From: Ctena decussata
Taxonomy: Eukaryota > Mollusca > Bivalvia > Lucinida > Lucinidae
Direction of reading: 5' to 3'
Assembly (NCBI GenBank): GCA_963989385.1
Contig: OZ022502.1
Span: 51,267,454-51,331,453 of the forward strand
DNA: 64,000 nt
Shown: positions 1 to 11,592 of the stretch, piece after piece
Numbering within the stretch: the stretch's first letter is position 1
Layout of the letters: each line of letters starts with the position of its first letter
The notes under the pieces: model-generated
The model's database searches: none
What the model was told of the DNA's origin: nothing
Seen by the model: only the letters and a program-made list of their open reading frames with translations
Translations under genes and position numbers: made by a program

Positions 1-300
1 GAGACTTTAAGGTGCATAGTCCAACTTTAGCAGCGGCCGCAGCAGACTTAGTGCGATAACAGAAATTGATGGTAGCAAAATGTATCTCGTCTTAAAATAA
101 ATATACAAATTTAAATAACAACTTTATTCAGGACTGACAAAAGAAAAAAAACTCCAAGCTGATATTCATCTTGGCTTTGCACTGTTTGACCAACACAAAG
201 GCACTGATGAAATGACGCATTTTACGACCTTTTCAAGAGCATTCAGTCATATGAAAGGATGTGTGCAATGGAACCCTGTTCACGGTCGAAAAGAGTTTTG
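1..300. other. No recognisable feature
   Basis: AT-rich DNA with no ORF, splice pattern or repeat that I recognise. Confidence 0.4.
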
Positions 301-365
301 CCTACAGCGAGAATCAAACCGCGCTAGCTCAGTGCTAAATCCACTGAGCTACGGAGTACTCCTTA
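301..365 (-). repeat. tRNA-like head (SINE or tRNA pseudogene)
   Basis: The minus strand reads CCGTAGCTCAGTGGATTTAG (A-box-like), then GGTTTGATTCTC (B-box-like) about 15 bases later. The two polymerase III boxes are too close, and no acceptor stem closes, so this is a degraded tRNA-derived sequence rather than a functional tRNA. Confidence 0.4.
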
Positions 366-3300
366 AATGTATGCTGATCTTTAATTGTCGACTGCGATAC
401 TTTTGATATACTTGGAATAAAATCTTTTGAATTGTGACAGAAAATGATATGAGAATATGAATTTTATGACAATTGAATTTATGTTGATATGTATGTGTTC
501 ACATAATTTTCATGCGGGGAAAATGCCAAATAATTCTGATTAATGCCGACCAAAGTTGGTTTACGGTAAAATAATAAATTTTGCAGATACTTTAACTTTC
601 GCTTTCCTTTGTTTTGTATTTAAAAATGTATGGAAAATAGCAAAACACAATAATTTAGATAAAAACTGACTCGATTAAATTTGCTTATCACAATAAATAT
701 CGACTGCATAATCATAGTTTCGGGGGAGCCCTCGATCAAGTGATGAAAAATCCTGACGTCAAATTTAGCGTAACGGCGGGTGGAGAAACGTCATTAATAT
801 CGTCGATACCATGTCTCCAAACAATGATTTCCGCGGCATATAAAATAGCTCATGGCATAGAGGTGGAATGGTTTTTGAAGTTTATAGGTCTGAGAATTCG
901 AATCTGAGTGCCTCGGTTTTGCAAAACAGTTATTTACCTGTTAAAATTCGGCTTATTTCAGTAAAATTGCACTAGCTTTCTTGTTAATGATCGAATTTTA
1001 CCGAGGCAATCAATCTCGTAAAGGTCACTATCTCAGAACTTATTTGATTGGTCAGTCTGACTAATCACGCTTACACGTTGCCGCGGAAACCGTTTCAAGA
1101 CACCCCACTATGTTGTAAACAATCGGAAAAATGCGGCCACGTCAGAATGACGTTAAGTGAAAATCGACGGCGGTCAGTGGTTACCAAACGTTATTTTACG
1201 TGTAAAATAGAATTTTTGGCACTGAAAATGCCCTATAATTAAAAAAGAAGGCTGTTTCCATTTTTCTGCATAAAAATAATGACAAAATTCTTGTAAACTA
1301 CAACAATACAACGTGGTAAAAAGGGGGCATTTTAGCGCACAACTAGTAAATTACGCGATGACGTAACGTCATCTGAACCCCCTATCCCATGACGTCAGAG
1401 GTCACGGCGCTTGGGTCACCCTACAAAGAAACATGCGCACGGACTTGGGTTTTTTTTTTTTTTTTTTTTTTCGATTTTGCTACAGATCTGTCCCTCTTTT
1501 CTTCTCTTTTTCTTTGTCTTCTTATTTTCACTTTTATTGGCGTTGTGGAGTGTTGGAGTGGAGTGGAGTGAATTTTTTAGAGTGGAAAAAATTGTTGCTC
1601 TTTCATCATAAAATGCTACCACTAGTACGTATTTAGAAAAATCACACAACTTTAGGGTGATTAAATCAAGGCCCTAGTATGATATTGTTCCTGACACTTA
1701 TATTGTATCATAGCTTTCTGTATTTTCTTCTGAAGTAGCCCGTTCATTAACTTTATTAACTTGCACTGTAAGACAATTATGAGGTAGGCAGAGCTAAACT
1801 TAGCATTCGTTTTACATTGAAGTGTGCCTGGATAACTGTGCGGTCTCAGATATGCTGCATGGGCAACTTATAGCTGGATTCAGTTCAGTTCAGTTCGAAT
1901 TCTCCTAACGACGTTCCCCAAGTGGTTCAGGGGCATGTAACCATAGTTGCACACACTTGGCGCCGTGTGTCCGTCCAAGACTTATAGCTGGATTCTGTCA
2001 AGCCTGATTTATATTGAAGAACTGAGCAGCACCAGGATATAAGGGTCTTTCTGCATTTGCAAACAAAATACACTCAGATGAGCCTGCGCATCCCCTCTTT
2101 ATGGTCAGGGCCATATCAACATTATGTATGGAACCTGAGGAATCTGTATTGTGCAAATCAAAGACTCTGATAAGACTGCATCTGACTTCTTCAAAGTTAT
2201 ACATGTAGAATGGTGACACGAATATTTGATATTTCAGATAACCTTCATGGGGACTGGGGAATAGATCCCCCCCCCCACAACCCTCCCCCCACACACACTC
2301 ACCGAGAAGGGTACCCCCTAAATACGAGCAACGCCATTCTATATGTGCTTTGTATCATGGCAGCCATTTGCCTTTGTCTATGAGCAGCCCCCGCAGGAAG
2401 CACTGGTAACTTAAACGTCTTGCAGTGGCACTATGGAGCAAGTCCGTGCGACCGTGGAGACGGAAAATACCAGAACCTTAAGAAGCTAAGAAGCTAAGCT
2501 ATCATAGAGTTTGAACCACGACCCACGGCGTGCAATTAAAGAGGACAGCAAAGTTGTCAACCGTGATTGGGTTAACCATTAAGCATGCAGAAAGAGTGTG
2601 AGAGAGAATGAATATCATTTAAGTTTTAACATTCTTTTCGCCATATCCCGCTATTAATATCCTGTTACTGGCAATTTTATCTTTTTCTTTATTAATTTAA
2701 AATTCATCTTTTTTTTCAGATCCTACCTGACAAGAAGTTTGAGGTGTAAGTTTTGGTGCCAACAAACAGACAATGGGTAATCGAATATTCCATTTTGTCT
2801 TTGTATTTTCGACTCCTCTCTGTATGTCTCCCGAACAGATAGAGATAAGCATCAGACTTGTAGTTTAGAACCCTATAGTATGTCTTTGAGTCGCAGGAAG
2901 AGAGGAACCCGTGCCGCACACAGCAAAACAATTCACTATCTTTTGTGCGCAGTAGCGTGCGTAAGCTTGAACTGTTCAATCAGGCTATCAAAATCTGCGA
3001 CACTAAAAAAACAGATTTTATTTAGTCGCAGAAAGTCAGGGCTGTGGTCATAACCTTGCACTGCTTAAAGGAATACTATACATGTTCATATGCTTTAATT
3101 TGTATGCATAAACTAGAACCGGAAAAACATAACGTTGATAACTTTGATACTGAAAAAGTAAGGAAGAAAATTATTAGGAAATGACACAATCCAATCCCAG
3201 ATCTAACCGAAGACACCATGTAGGAAAGAGACAACACAAAATTAGTCACACCAGTGGCAGCCATGTGAACAGCTATTTCTGATGTAGGTGATCAACAGGC

Positions 3301-3370
3301 TAGCTTGAACATCACAAACAATATATCAATAACAGACATAGCAACTCACAACACACAAAACAATCAAGAA
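366..3370. other. Non-coding, no gene supported
   Basis: There is a poly-T run at about 1449-1471 and a CRE-type palindrome TGACGTCA at 1389-1396. A possible acceptor near 2720 leads to a very short frame (ILPDKKFEV, then stop). None of the ORFs here shows a domain or a convincing splice context. Confidence 0.4.
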
Positions 3371-3374
3371 GAAC

Positions 3375-3495
3375 AAAAACAGAACTGCCGCCTTGGGAGA
3401 GCTAGTAGTGAACTTACTTGGGGACTGAATCGGTTTGTGGTCGACCATCCCTCGCTTTGCTCTGCATTAGTTCATCAGACACTTAGTTGTTCAAC
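3375..3495 (+). repeat. Dispersed repeat fragment (CCGCCTTGGGA family)
   Basis: The segment from CCGCCTTGGGA to TTCATCAGACACTTA recurs at about 9668-9765 (partial), at 26650-26790 and inverted at about 7388-7445. It is a dispersed short repeat, and the ORF crossing it (3305-3700) is therefore suspect. Confidence 0.55.
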
Positions 3496-3984
3496 CAAAC
3501 AAAAACAACCATCGCCCACAAAACAGTCTTACAAAGACTATTTACAGTTAGTAAAGATGCTTTTGGTTTTGGTACAGCTTAAGTCGAGACAAATAGCTCA
3601 TTATCTGATGGATACATACACGGCATTGCTGAGAGACTTGAAAAACGATCTAAAAATGGCAAAGAAAAAGCAAATAAGAATAAAAGTCGGAAAATTATAA
3701 CAAAACCGTTCCTCCACCGCATTTATATTATTATATATACTTAGATGAAAAAACAACAATATACACTTTTTGAATGCACATATTGTACTTGTTTTTCATT
3801 GCTCAGGTCATAAATTCTGCATGACATATTTTTGCTCAGCAGACACAAATGTGGCACAGAAAAATTACTGATTGACATCACTTGCCAGCAGGACTGAATG
3901 TACATGTCGATTTTGCACATTTCACGTGCAGCAAACTGGGCAATACGATTTTGCTGTTAATCGGTTGTTCTGCTAAATAAACTG

Positions 3985-4215
3985 GGGATGGTCGGGTGGT
4001 GCGATGGTGCTGTGTTTGACCTCCAGTGCCGGGGCGTCCTACCGATCTAGAACATTGTAGGGCAAAGGTCTACTCTGCTTGCAGTAGGTGCGAGTGGGGG
4101 TTGTTTGGACATATTTTTCTCACATCTATCATTACTCCTCTTTCTCCCTCTCTGGGAGACGGCCCGATATAGACTGAAATACTGTCTCAAAGGGCCGTTA
4201 AACCAAAAACAAACA
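3985..4215 (+). repeat. SINE-like repeat ending GGCCGTTAAAC
   Basis: About 225 bp running from GGGGATGGTCGGGTGGTGCG, through CTTGCAGTAGGTGCG and GAGACGGCCCGATATAGACT, to GGGCCGTTAAACC and an A-rich tail. A near-identical copy lies at 27162-27400 and a 5' part at 61308-61437. The shared boundaries and A-rich 3' tail point to a SINE. Confidence 0.6.
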
Positions 4216-4283
4216 ATCATTCAATCTAAACAACTATAACATTTACGCTTCATTCACACGATAACAAGGCTCTCTGTTGCAGA

Positions 4284-4606
4284 CATGCATCATATACTCA
4301 AAAGAAAATTTCGCTCAGAGGCAAAATAAAGTGTACGATACATCGCCACCAGTCGTAACTCTAGTGCAATTTATTAAGCCAGTCAAAAAACCGCTTTTAG
4401 GGCCAGCCTGTACTGATTTCTTTCTCATACCAGAGGTCTTGCCTTCATGTAAAGGAAACGCAAAGGTTGTTGTTTGTTCGGAGAAAGCAACCGAAAAATT
4501 AAATACTGATTTAACAGTAAAATTTTATGGTCTAATATCATGCACGTGGAAAACGGCAAAATCAAATTGTTCATATAGTGTCACCAGTCAAGTACGAGAG
4601 GCGTAA
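4284..4606 (+). CDS. Possible terminal exon, unknown product
   Basis: A good acceptor (CTCTCTGTTGCAG, ending 4283) is followed by an open frame of 107 residues to TAA. It is rich in Cys and Thr/Val (for example PACTDFFLIPEVLPSC) and has a polyadenylation-like AATAAA near 4845. I recognise no family. It lies upstream of IAP-1 on the same strand but contains no BIR motif. It could be a real 3' exon of an unseen gene or a chance ORF. Confidence 0.25.
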
Positions 4607-4609
4607 GAA

Positions 4610-7385
4610 CAGTTTTGCGAGTGGTCTCTTAACTTTGTTCAGGGGCATACTAGTGCCAAGTGCTATGCATGTATAAGAAGCACATTATTTTGGCCTTGCA
4701 ATGATACCAAACATCATACAAAGACACTTTTCTGGATTGATAAACAATGCATTTTATTAAGCCCCAGTCATACTACTAGGCTGGTTTAATATGTGAATTA
4801 TTTTCATTTTGAGTTATTCAAGACAAAAATCATTGTAAATACAAAATAAATCTTTGTCAACTATATGTCAATCGTTACTTACAATATCCATTTAAAAAGT
4901 TAGTAGGATGGCAACTGTTATCGATTCATCTCTTGCAAAGCAATGCGCAGAACTTATGACGTTATTTAAATCGACGTCAACGTAATTGTTTAAGTATGCT
5001 TTAATTTTTTGACAGATATTAATTGGCGAAAGCAAAGGCGCTTGCTAACAAGATTCGTATGCTAAAACACTTGTTTTTGTTACAAAATCATTGAAACTCT
5101 AGTAGGATAATGATAAAAGTTTAGATCCTTTAAGAGCAAAGAAAACATTCATAAGTAAGAAGTTGGGCCATACCGCGGTTTCGGCTATTCAAGCCTCATC
5201 AGTGACCCTTTAAATCTGGCACAAGGAGCCAGAGGAAAATAACAGTAATTTTGCAGTTTTAACATGGCAGTCGTCTCAAAGACTGATATAAGTCGAAAAA
5301 TACCAAAATATTTCAAATTTGTTTAGAAAATGAATCTAAACGTATGATCATTTCTGACTTCTCAGAATATATTCCATGATCTCAAAGGACCAAAAGGAAA
5401 ATATAATCTGCACTATAGATGAGTGCGGGGAGACTTTTTACGGCCGCCACACGGCACAACATCCAGCTGCAGTGATAGTAAATAATGATAAAAGGAAGAT
5501 GGATTGGCTCCTACATAAGATGCGGCTAATCTGAATTCACAGGACAGCATGGAACCTAGACTAGATATAATTTCCGCGATATTTACAGGACATCATTGCC
5601 TGGGGAATGTCTTTAACTAGCAATGATAAAAGAAGTCAAAGACTGCTCATATATAAATTATGGCCTTCTGCAGTGCCTTTAGAGTATACCTCTTTAAAGG
5701 AAATTAAATAAAAGTGTCTTTTCAGCAAAATACACTGCGTTTGTATATCACAGCTTTATGATTGTTTGCTATCAGAGGTTCTGTCTTTATGGTGGTTACC
5801 AAGATATTACGTTACTTGCAAAACGTTTGGAACGCCCTTCTTATTTCATTTAGTCATTCTACTATACCACATAATTGTACTTAAAGCAAACTTACACCCT
5901 GATGACTTTCAACCTGAACAGTGGGAAGTAAGATAAAAACGGCTATAAATGTATACCTTCTTTTGACTTTGAGTACATAATTTACGTCATCCAATCAAAT
6001 TCTTGGCATCATGCATATTAAACGCAAACGTTGTGTTTTCTTAACAAAACAACCATACTTTCAAATACAGATTAACATCAAAAGCGTATTGTTGAGATTT
6101 TCCGCACGCCACAAACGTGCAAAATCAACATGAACGTTCAGTGCCGCTAGTCAGTCATTTTAATCAGTAATTTTTCTTTATCAAATTGAGGTACCTTGAG
6201 CTGAAATAAATGCTGCGGCATTTCAGTTCTGAGCAATGACTAATGAGTACAATATTGGGATTCAAAATTGTATAATTTCTTTTACTTCTGACTATACATA
6301 AACATACAACGGTTCCGAAATACGATTGTCAACTTTTGTGCAAAACCGTATTTAAATTATAGAAAATCATATTTGGATAAATGCTGGTTGGTTTAAACAA
6401 TATTTTAATAATGAATCTTTATGCTGGTTATAGTTGAATTTGTAGTTTTATTGTCTTCTGCAAAGAGTGGTTTAAACTTATTTTATTACAACATTTTTCC
6501 GAGTGCTCAAAAGCTTAGCAAAATTCAAAAACAAATGATGCAATAAATCCTGCGTGAAAGAATTAACTCTGGCAGATATATAACAAACTGAATTCAACAA
6601 AGACACAGTACTTTCTTTTTTGTTTTCGATTTCGGCAGTTTGCTGTTGAACAAAGTATTGTTTATCCTGTATCACTGCATCGTTCAAAGCAGTCTTCATC
6701 TGACTAACCTAAGCTACGATATGTGTTGGATATAAATCATTTGTATCATGGTCTACATTTTCCCTTTGATGTTGCTTGTGAAATATCTGAATTAACACCA
6801 TACACCAGCGTCGTATCGAATAGGCGGATCTTCAAATTTCCATTCATGCCAATCTAAAGAATGCTTGAACTGCAGTTCGGTATATATACAGGTGTGTTGC
6901 ATCAATTTTATACCATAAGCATAAGCAAACCCCCACTTGCATTGTAGCTTCAGCCGGAAGTCTTAGTTTTCAAAAAATCTCACACATGGTAACGGGCCAT
7001 GATAAGACTTCCAGAAGCGTTGACCGCAGAGAATATTGCGGAGAAGCAACCTGTCATAATTTTCTTAACTGTATTGACAAGTGCTGAAACGCTTCCACGT
7101 AGTTTAAGTCTTATTATTAAACTGGTTGAGCCCCCTCCCCTCCCCCAAACCTAACATAGTAATGTCCCAAGAGTCGGCACTTCTATTTGTGTTTTTTCTT
7201 GATTGTTTTGTGTGGTGTTTGTTGCTTTTTCTGTTTTTGATATAGTGTGTGTGATTAAGGCTAGTGCTAAAAGAAAAAATAGGTTAAAATACTTGTTTAA
7301 TAATTTTCGGAACAATAGTTCTTTTCGCCAAAATTGATGCTTCCGTTGGTATATTGTGTGGGTGGTTATTATTTTTGTTGCATTG
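4610..7385. other. Non-coding apart from one doubtful ORF
   Basis: AT-rich sequence with no domain, splice series or clear repeat. The one exception, a minus-strand ORF at 6699-6478, is listed separately. Confidence 0.4.
6478..6708 (-). CDS. Possible terminal exon, unknown product
   Basis: On the minus strand an AG (GTAGCTTAG) at about 6709 is followed by an open frame, VSQMKTALNDAV, of about 76 residues. It is rich in Gln, Asn, Leu and Lys and looks helical (QQQTAEIENKKES). It ends at TAA overlapping an AATAAA. The composition looks protein-like, but there is no recognised domain and no partner exon was found. Confidence 0.22.
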   Translation of the reverse strand, partial: VSQMKTALNDAVIQDKQYFVQQQTAEIENKKESTVSLLNSVCYISARVNSFTQDLLHHLFLNFAKLLSTRKNVVIK

Positions 7386-7387
7386 AA

Positions 7388-7445
7388 CGACTAAGTGTCT
7401 GATGAATTAAGGCAGAACCAAGGGCGAGGTTTTGGTTAACAGTTT
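7388..7445 (-). repeat. Dispersed repeat fragment (CCGCCTTGGGA family)
   Basis: The sequence from TAAGTGTCTGATGAATTAAG to the GTTTTGGTTAAC region is the inverse of the 3' part of the repeat at 3375-3495 and 26650-26790. Confidence 0.4.
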
Positions 7446-8546
7446 TATTTACTGCTCAGTCATATCAAGCAATTTGATTTATTTTCTGTTTGCTTAGAAT
7501 TCATATCTGAAGAGACCATAGTAAAGGGCTAGTGAATCCCTTTTCAGAGTAAGTTGAAATAATTGGTTTGTTTTTTTACTTAGAGGAATGTCAAAGAATG
7601 TCGAAAACCGCATCGAAAAATTTAAGAGGGTTAAAAGTTATGAGGTATTAAAAGTTCTTGCTCAGCACTGATAAGATATAAATATGCAAGGGCTTTTAGG
7701 ACTTCATTTGAGTAGCTTGTATTATTAATAATTAAAAAAAAATCTACATATTACTTTTTCATAATTTCTGCTCCAGGAAAAGGGTTAAACGTGGCAAGTA
7801 ACATCAGCTTATGGAAACAATAAAAAATTGCATCAGAATATGATGATAATTACTGCAATCAAAATTGCATTATGCAAATAAAGCTCTGAAATAGGAAATG
7901 AGGGCGGTGCTTAAAATTTAATTTGCATAAACTTAAAGGCCCCATTGCTCTATTAGGATGAAAAATTTTATCGTGAGGTATCGCTGCAAGCTTCTCGCCA
8001 TACTTTCGTCATTGTAAATCACAGCGATTAGCCAACTTTAAACCAATAAAACATCATTGAGTTTCACATAAAAAGGGGTCGAAAATTGATTTAGGTCATT
8101 TTAGTTACCAACTAAAATGACCTACTTTCGATTTCGTAAACAACGAAAAAATGGTAAAAATACAATGAACAGCAGTGGAGTCCATTTCCGTGTACCGCTT
8201 TTGTTTATATTGCATCGCTCAACGGGAAACCAGATAAGGAAACCCGCATTTTGTAGAACGAATTGTCGAGTTTCAAAAACACGTTCCCCATGCTTTTTGC
8301 CAGGTCTTTGGATCAATACAGCCACATCATCCCATATTTTATCACCAAATGTAAAGATTGAAGCGCTTTTCATAAGGATTTGCGTTTAGACGTTTTTACC
8401 ACTTATGGGACTATGGAGACTTTAAGTAGTAAATATTACGGGTTTGCTTAAAATTTTTCGAGGGGGTTTCATCACTCTGTCTCTTCACACAGTTCAGTAG
8501 CCCTTTAATGGTATATTTGAAAATAAAATCTTCCTGTATTTTTATA

Positions 8547-10325
8547 CCCCGCCACACGTTAGTGGCGGGGTTTATGTTTTCCCGCTGGCTGTCCGTGTGT
8601 CTGTCCGTCCGTCGTCCGCACGTCTGTCTGTCCGTCCGTCAACACTTTGTTTCCGTTCGATAACTTGAGTATTTATTAACGGATTTTTTCAAACTTGGCA
8701 TATGAATTGGTCTTGGGAATATCTCAGTTGGGATTGTCAATTGGCAATATTTGATATCCTGTGACAGAGTTATTGCCCTTGTCAGTGTCGCAAAAGTGGG
8801 TTTTGGTCTGTTATTCCTTTACACTTCAAAATATCAAAATGAAATTTCACAGAAACGATTGAAATAATATATTTTTTTTTGTTGTTAGCAGAATTTTGTC
8901 CACCAGGGTTATCTGCCCCTGCCCTGGGGCTGTATACATGTATAAAATCATGAAAAATTCTGTATAAAATCAGGGTTGAAAGTGATTTTCCTGAAACTTG
9001 CTACAGCTTATTGAAGCAATATAAGCTTTCCTTCATGATCATAATTTTGTCACCAGGGGTTATCTACCCTGTCACGGGCATATATACATGTATAAAATCA
9101 TGAAAAATTCTGTATAAAATCAGGGTTGAAAGTGATTTTCCTGAAACATGCTACAGCTTCTCGAGGCAATATAAGCTTTCTGTCTTGATCAAAATTTTGT
9201 CCCCAGAGGTTATCTGCCCCTGACACAGGGCTATATACATGTATAAAATCATGAAAAATTCTGTATAAAATCAGGGCTGAAAGTGATTTTCCTGAAACTT
9301 GCTACAGCTTATTGAAGCAATATAAAAATTTAAAGAGTAACTACACTTCAGGAACTGACTGAATCAGATCCCAAACCCTATCCCCAACATCAAAGGGAAA
9401 GATTAACAAAGACATCCCAACAAACAATAAATTACAAGTGATAAGCCGAGTCAGCAGCTCTTTCCCAAATAGATGGCAACTCAGCTATCTTTATTGAACT
9501 AAATAATTTAGACCAACAGACGGGTTACAACGGACTAAGCAAATGATATGAAAAACATTTAACAATTATTTGTACCTATTTTCTATATTTATGATGGAAG
9601 GATTAAACTGAGAACACAATAAATTAAACAGCACCGAACATAAAACAAATGCAACCGCAACAAAAGTAACGCCTTGGGACGGTCAGTAATAACTACTGGG
9701 AGGTTTAAACCGGTTTTACTGGGCCCAAACCTTCACCCTCACCCTCCGCTGCGGTGCACACAATAAGCTTTCTTTCATGATCATAATTTTTTCCCCAGGG
9801 GTTATCTGCCCCTGTCACGGGCATATATACATGTATAAAATCATGAAAAATTCTGTATAAAATCAGGGTTGAAAGTGATTTTCCTGAAACTTGCTACATC
9901 TTCTCGAAGCAATATAAGCTTTCTGTCTTGATCAAAATTTTTCCCCAGAGGTTATCTGCCCCTGACACAGGGCTATATACATGTATAAAATCTTGAAAAA
10001 ATCCATACAAAATCAGTTTTTTGGTATATCTTTATGAAATTTCACAAAAATAATATAAGTAACATTAGCTTTATTTTACAACCAGAATTTAGCCCATAGG
10101 GTTATCTGCCCCTGCCATATATACAAGTATAAAATCATAAAATTAGAACTGAAAGGAATTTCTATGAAACATGTAACAAATGATCAAAGCAATAATAGCT
10201 TATAGTGATGGTTAAAATTTTATCAGAAGGAGGTTAATTATCTGCCCCAGTCCTGGAGCTATATACAAGTATGAAATCATGGAAAAAAAGCTATGAAAGG
10301 TTTGCAGTGGCGGAGTATTACGAAG
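8547..10325 (+). mobile_element. Hairpin-ended minisatellite element (Helentron/pearl-like)
   Basis: It opens with a hairpin (ACCCCGCCAC ... GTGGCGGGGT, 8547-8572), then a CTGTCCGTCCGTC-rich stretch. Degenerate units of about 150 bp follow, each with TACATGTATAAAATCATG. It has no coding capacity. This plan matches the non-autonomous Helentron/pearl elements of bivalves (family knowledge, by plan only). The 3' end is approximate. The minisatellite is interrupted at about 9326-9762. Confidence 0.55.
9326..9762. repeat. Insertion inside the 8.5-10.3 kb minisatellite
   Basis: The host unit breaks at GAAGCAATATA (9325) and resumes at ATAAGCTTTC (9763). The roughly 437 bp between them is unlike the host and includes the CCTTGGGACGGTCAGTAATA motif of the dispersed repeat seen at 3.4 and 26.7 kb. 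No clear TIR or target duplication was found. Confidence 0.5.
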
Positions 10326-11376
10326 TCGTTTACGATGCTTTTATTGGCTCAGGCAATTAGCTTATCCGTAACGTTAAAATGTGGGCTAAAAGAGCGTGTC
10401 ATTCTAGGTTACGGAAACTTATTTAAACAATATCACGTGAAGCCATAAAAATTCTGAAAACGGACAGGTCCTGAAGGAAATAAAGGAAAATCTGCTATCT
10501 GATTGGATCATGAGACATTACAATTAGACAATTGACTGTCCTCGTACTTGATAAAACATTCTGGGGGCTCCACCCCGTCGAAGTTTATATCAGTTACTTG
10601 GTAATTTTTAAAGATCCAAAATCTGCGGTTGTGATGCCTTTAATTTTGTCGAAAAACGTGTCTTATTATATAGGATATGTAAGTGAAGTACAGTGATTGG
10701 AAACATGCTGATAACTTACACAATATTCACTGAAAAAAATCTCAAGGAACTGAACCTAGTGTCAGAGGAGGAAATGACTATGCGTCTATAACTCAGTGCA
10801 GTGTACAGTTCCACCAGGACAAAAATGAAGCATATCCAGCTTTGGTATCGTTTACCTGTTGAAATTCAATAAAAAATCAAAATGGAAGTCAATGCGAAAC
10901 TCTGTTTTAAACTGCAGTAATTCCATAATCATTAAGCATATCTACAATACACATACCTCAAATTAAAGAGTAGAATCTCTTCTTTAATACGAGTATCATG
11001 TAATTGCTTTGGAAGTTGATTTTCACCGACTAGATTTTTGTATTTAAATATCAAATCGGTAGCAACCTTGTGTATTGGAGTAGTATCTGAGGGATAATAA
11101 ACCAATTACTGTAGACGCGCCGTATAAGATGATACGGAGGTCTCACACAAACAATGTAATGCAGTATTTCCTGTGTGCACAAGTTGTTTTGTTTTATGAT
11201 TAAATAATAATGATATAAATCGTTAGAAGACTGGATAAAAAGGTGTTTTTTAAACCATGTAATTTCATGGTTCATCTTTCTTTTAACTAAGTTCTTGTAA
11301 TGCTCGCACGTGTCCGATTATTATCAATTATTATTTCTTTTTTTTCTTCTTCTTTTTTTTGCATGTGTCGGACCAG

Positions 11377-11592
11377 ATGACATAAATTCATTGACAGAAA
11401 ATCTAAACAGACTGAGCTTGAATGAAACAACGGATGCAGAAAGCCAACAGAATGTTACCGTAACAGATACAGTTTCACCTAAATACCCTTCCTATGCTGA
11501 GGAGTCAGTTCGGTTGTCTTCGTACATTAAGTGGCCGGTTTTTGTATCACCAAGTCCTACCGATCTGTGTGATGCCGGTTTTTTCTATACCG
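11377..11592 (+). CDS. IAP-1 exon: linker and first half of BIR domain
   Basis: A long polypyrimidine tract (about 11325-11370) leads to an AG at 11375-11376. The exon then reads an acidic, Ser/Thr/Asn-rich linker, followed by a BIR N-terminal half with SVRLSSYIKWP and DLCDAGFFYTG. The donor GTAAGC begins at 11593 and splits the Gly codon after its first base. IAP-2 splits the same Gly codon. An ATG at 11310 would add a Leu/Phe-rich leader, but that stretch is simply the translated polypyrimidine tract, so I do not take it as the start. Confidence 0.85.

Noticed and set aside
1411..1649. Three overlapping ORFs with Phe or Lys runs
   Set aside because: They are translations of a poly-T tract and its flanks; no family features.
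3305..3700. 131-residue plus-strand ORF
   Set aside because: It crosses a dispersed repeat that recurs at three other places; two frames look equally open over its 3' part, so coding is not supported.
11310..11376. ATG giving IAP-1 a Leu/Phe-rich signal-like leader
   Set aside because: The leader is the translated polypyrimidine tract directly before a good AG acceptor, and the frame joins the BIR without it.
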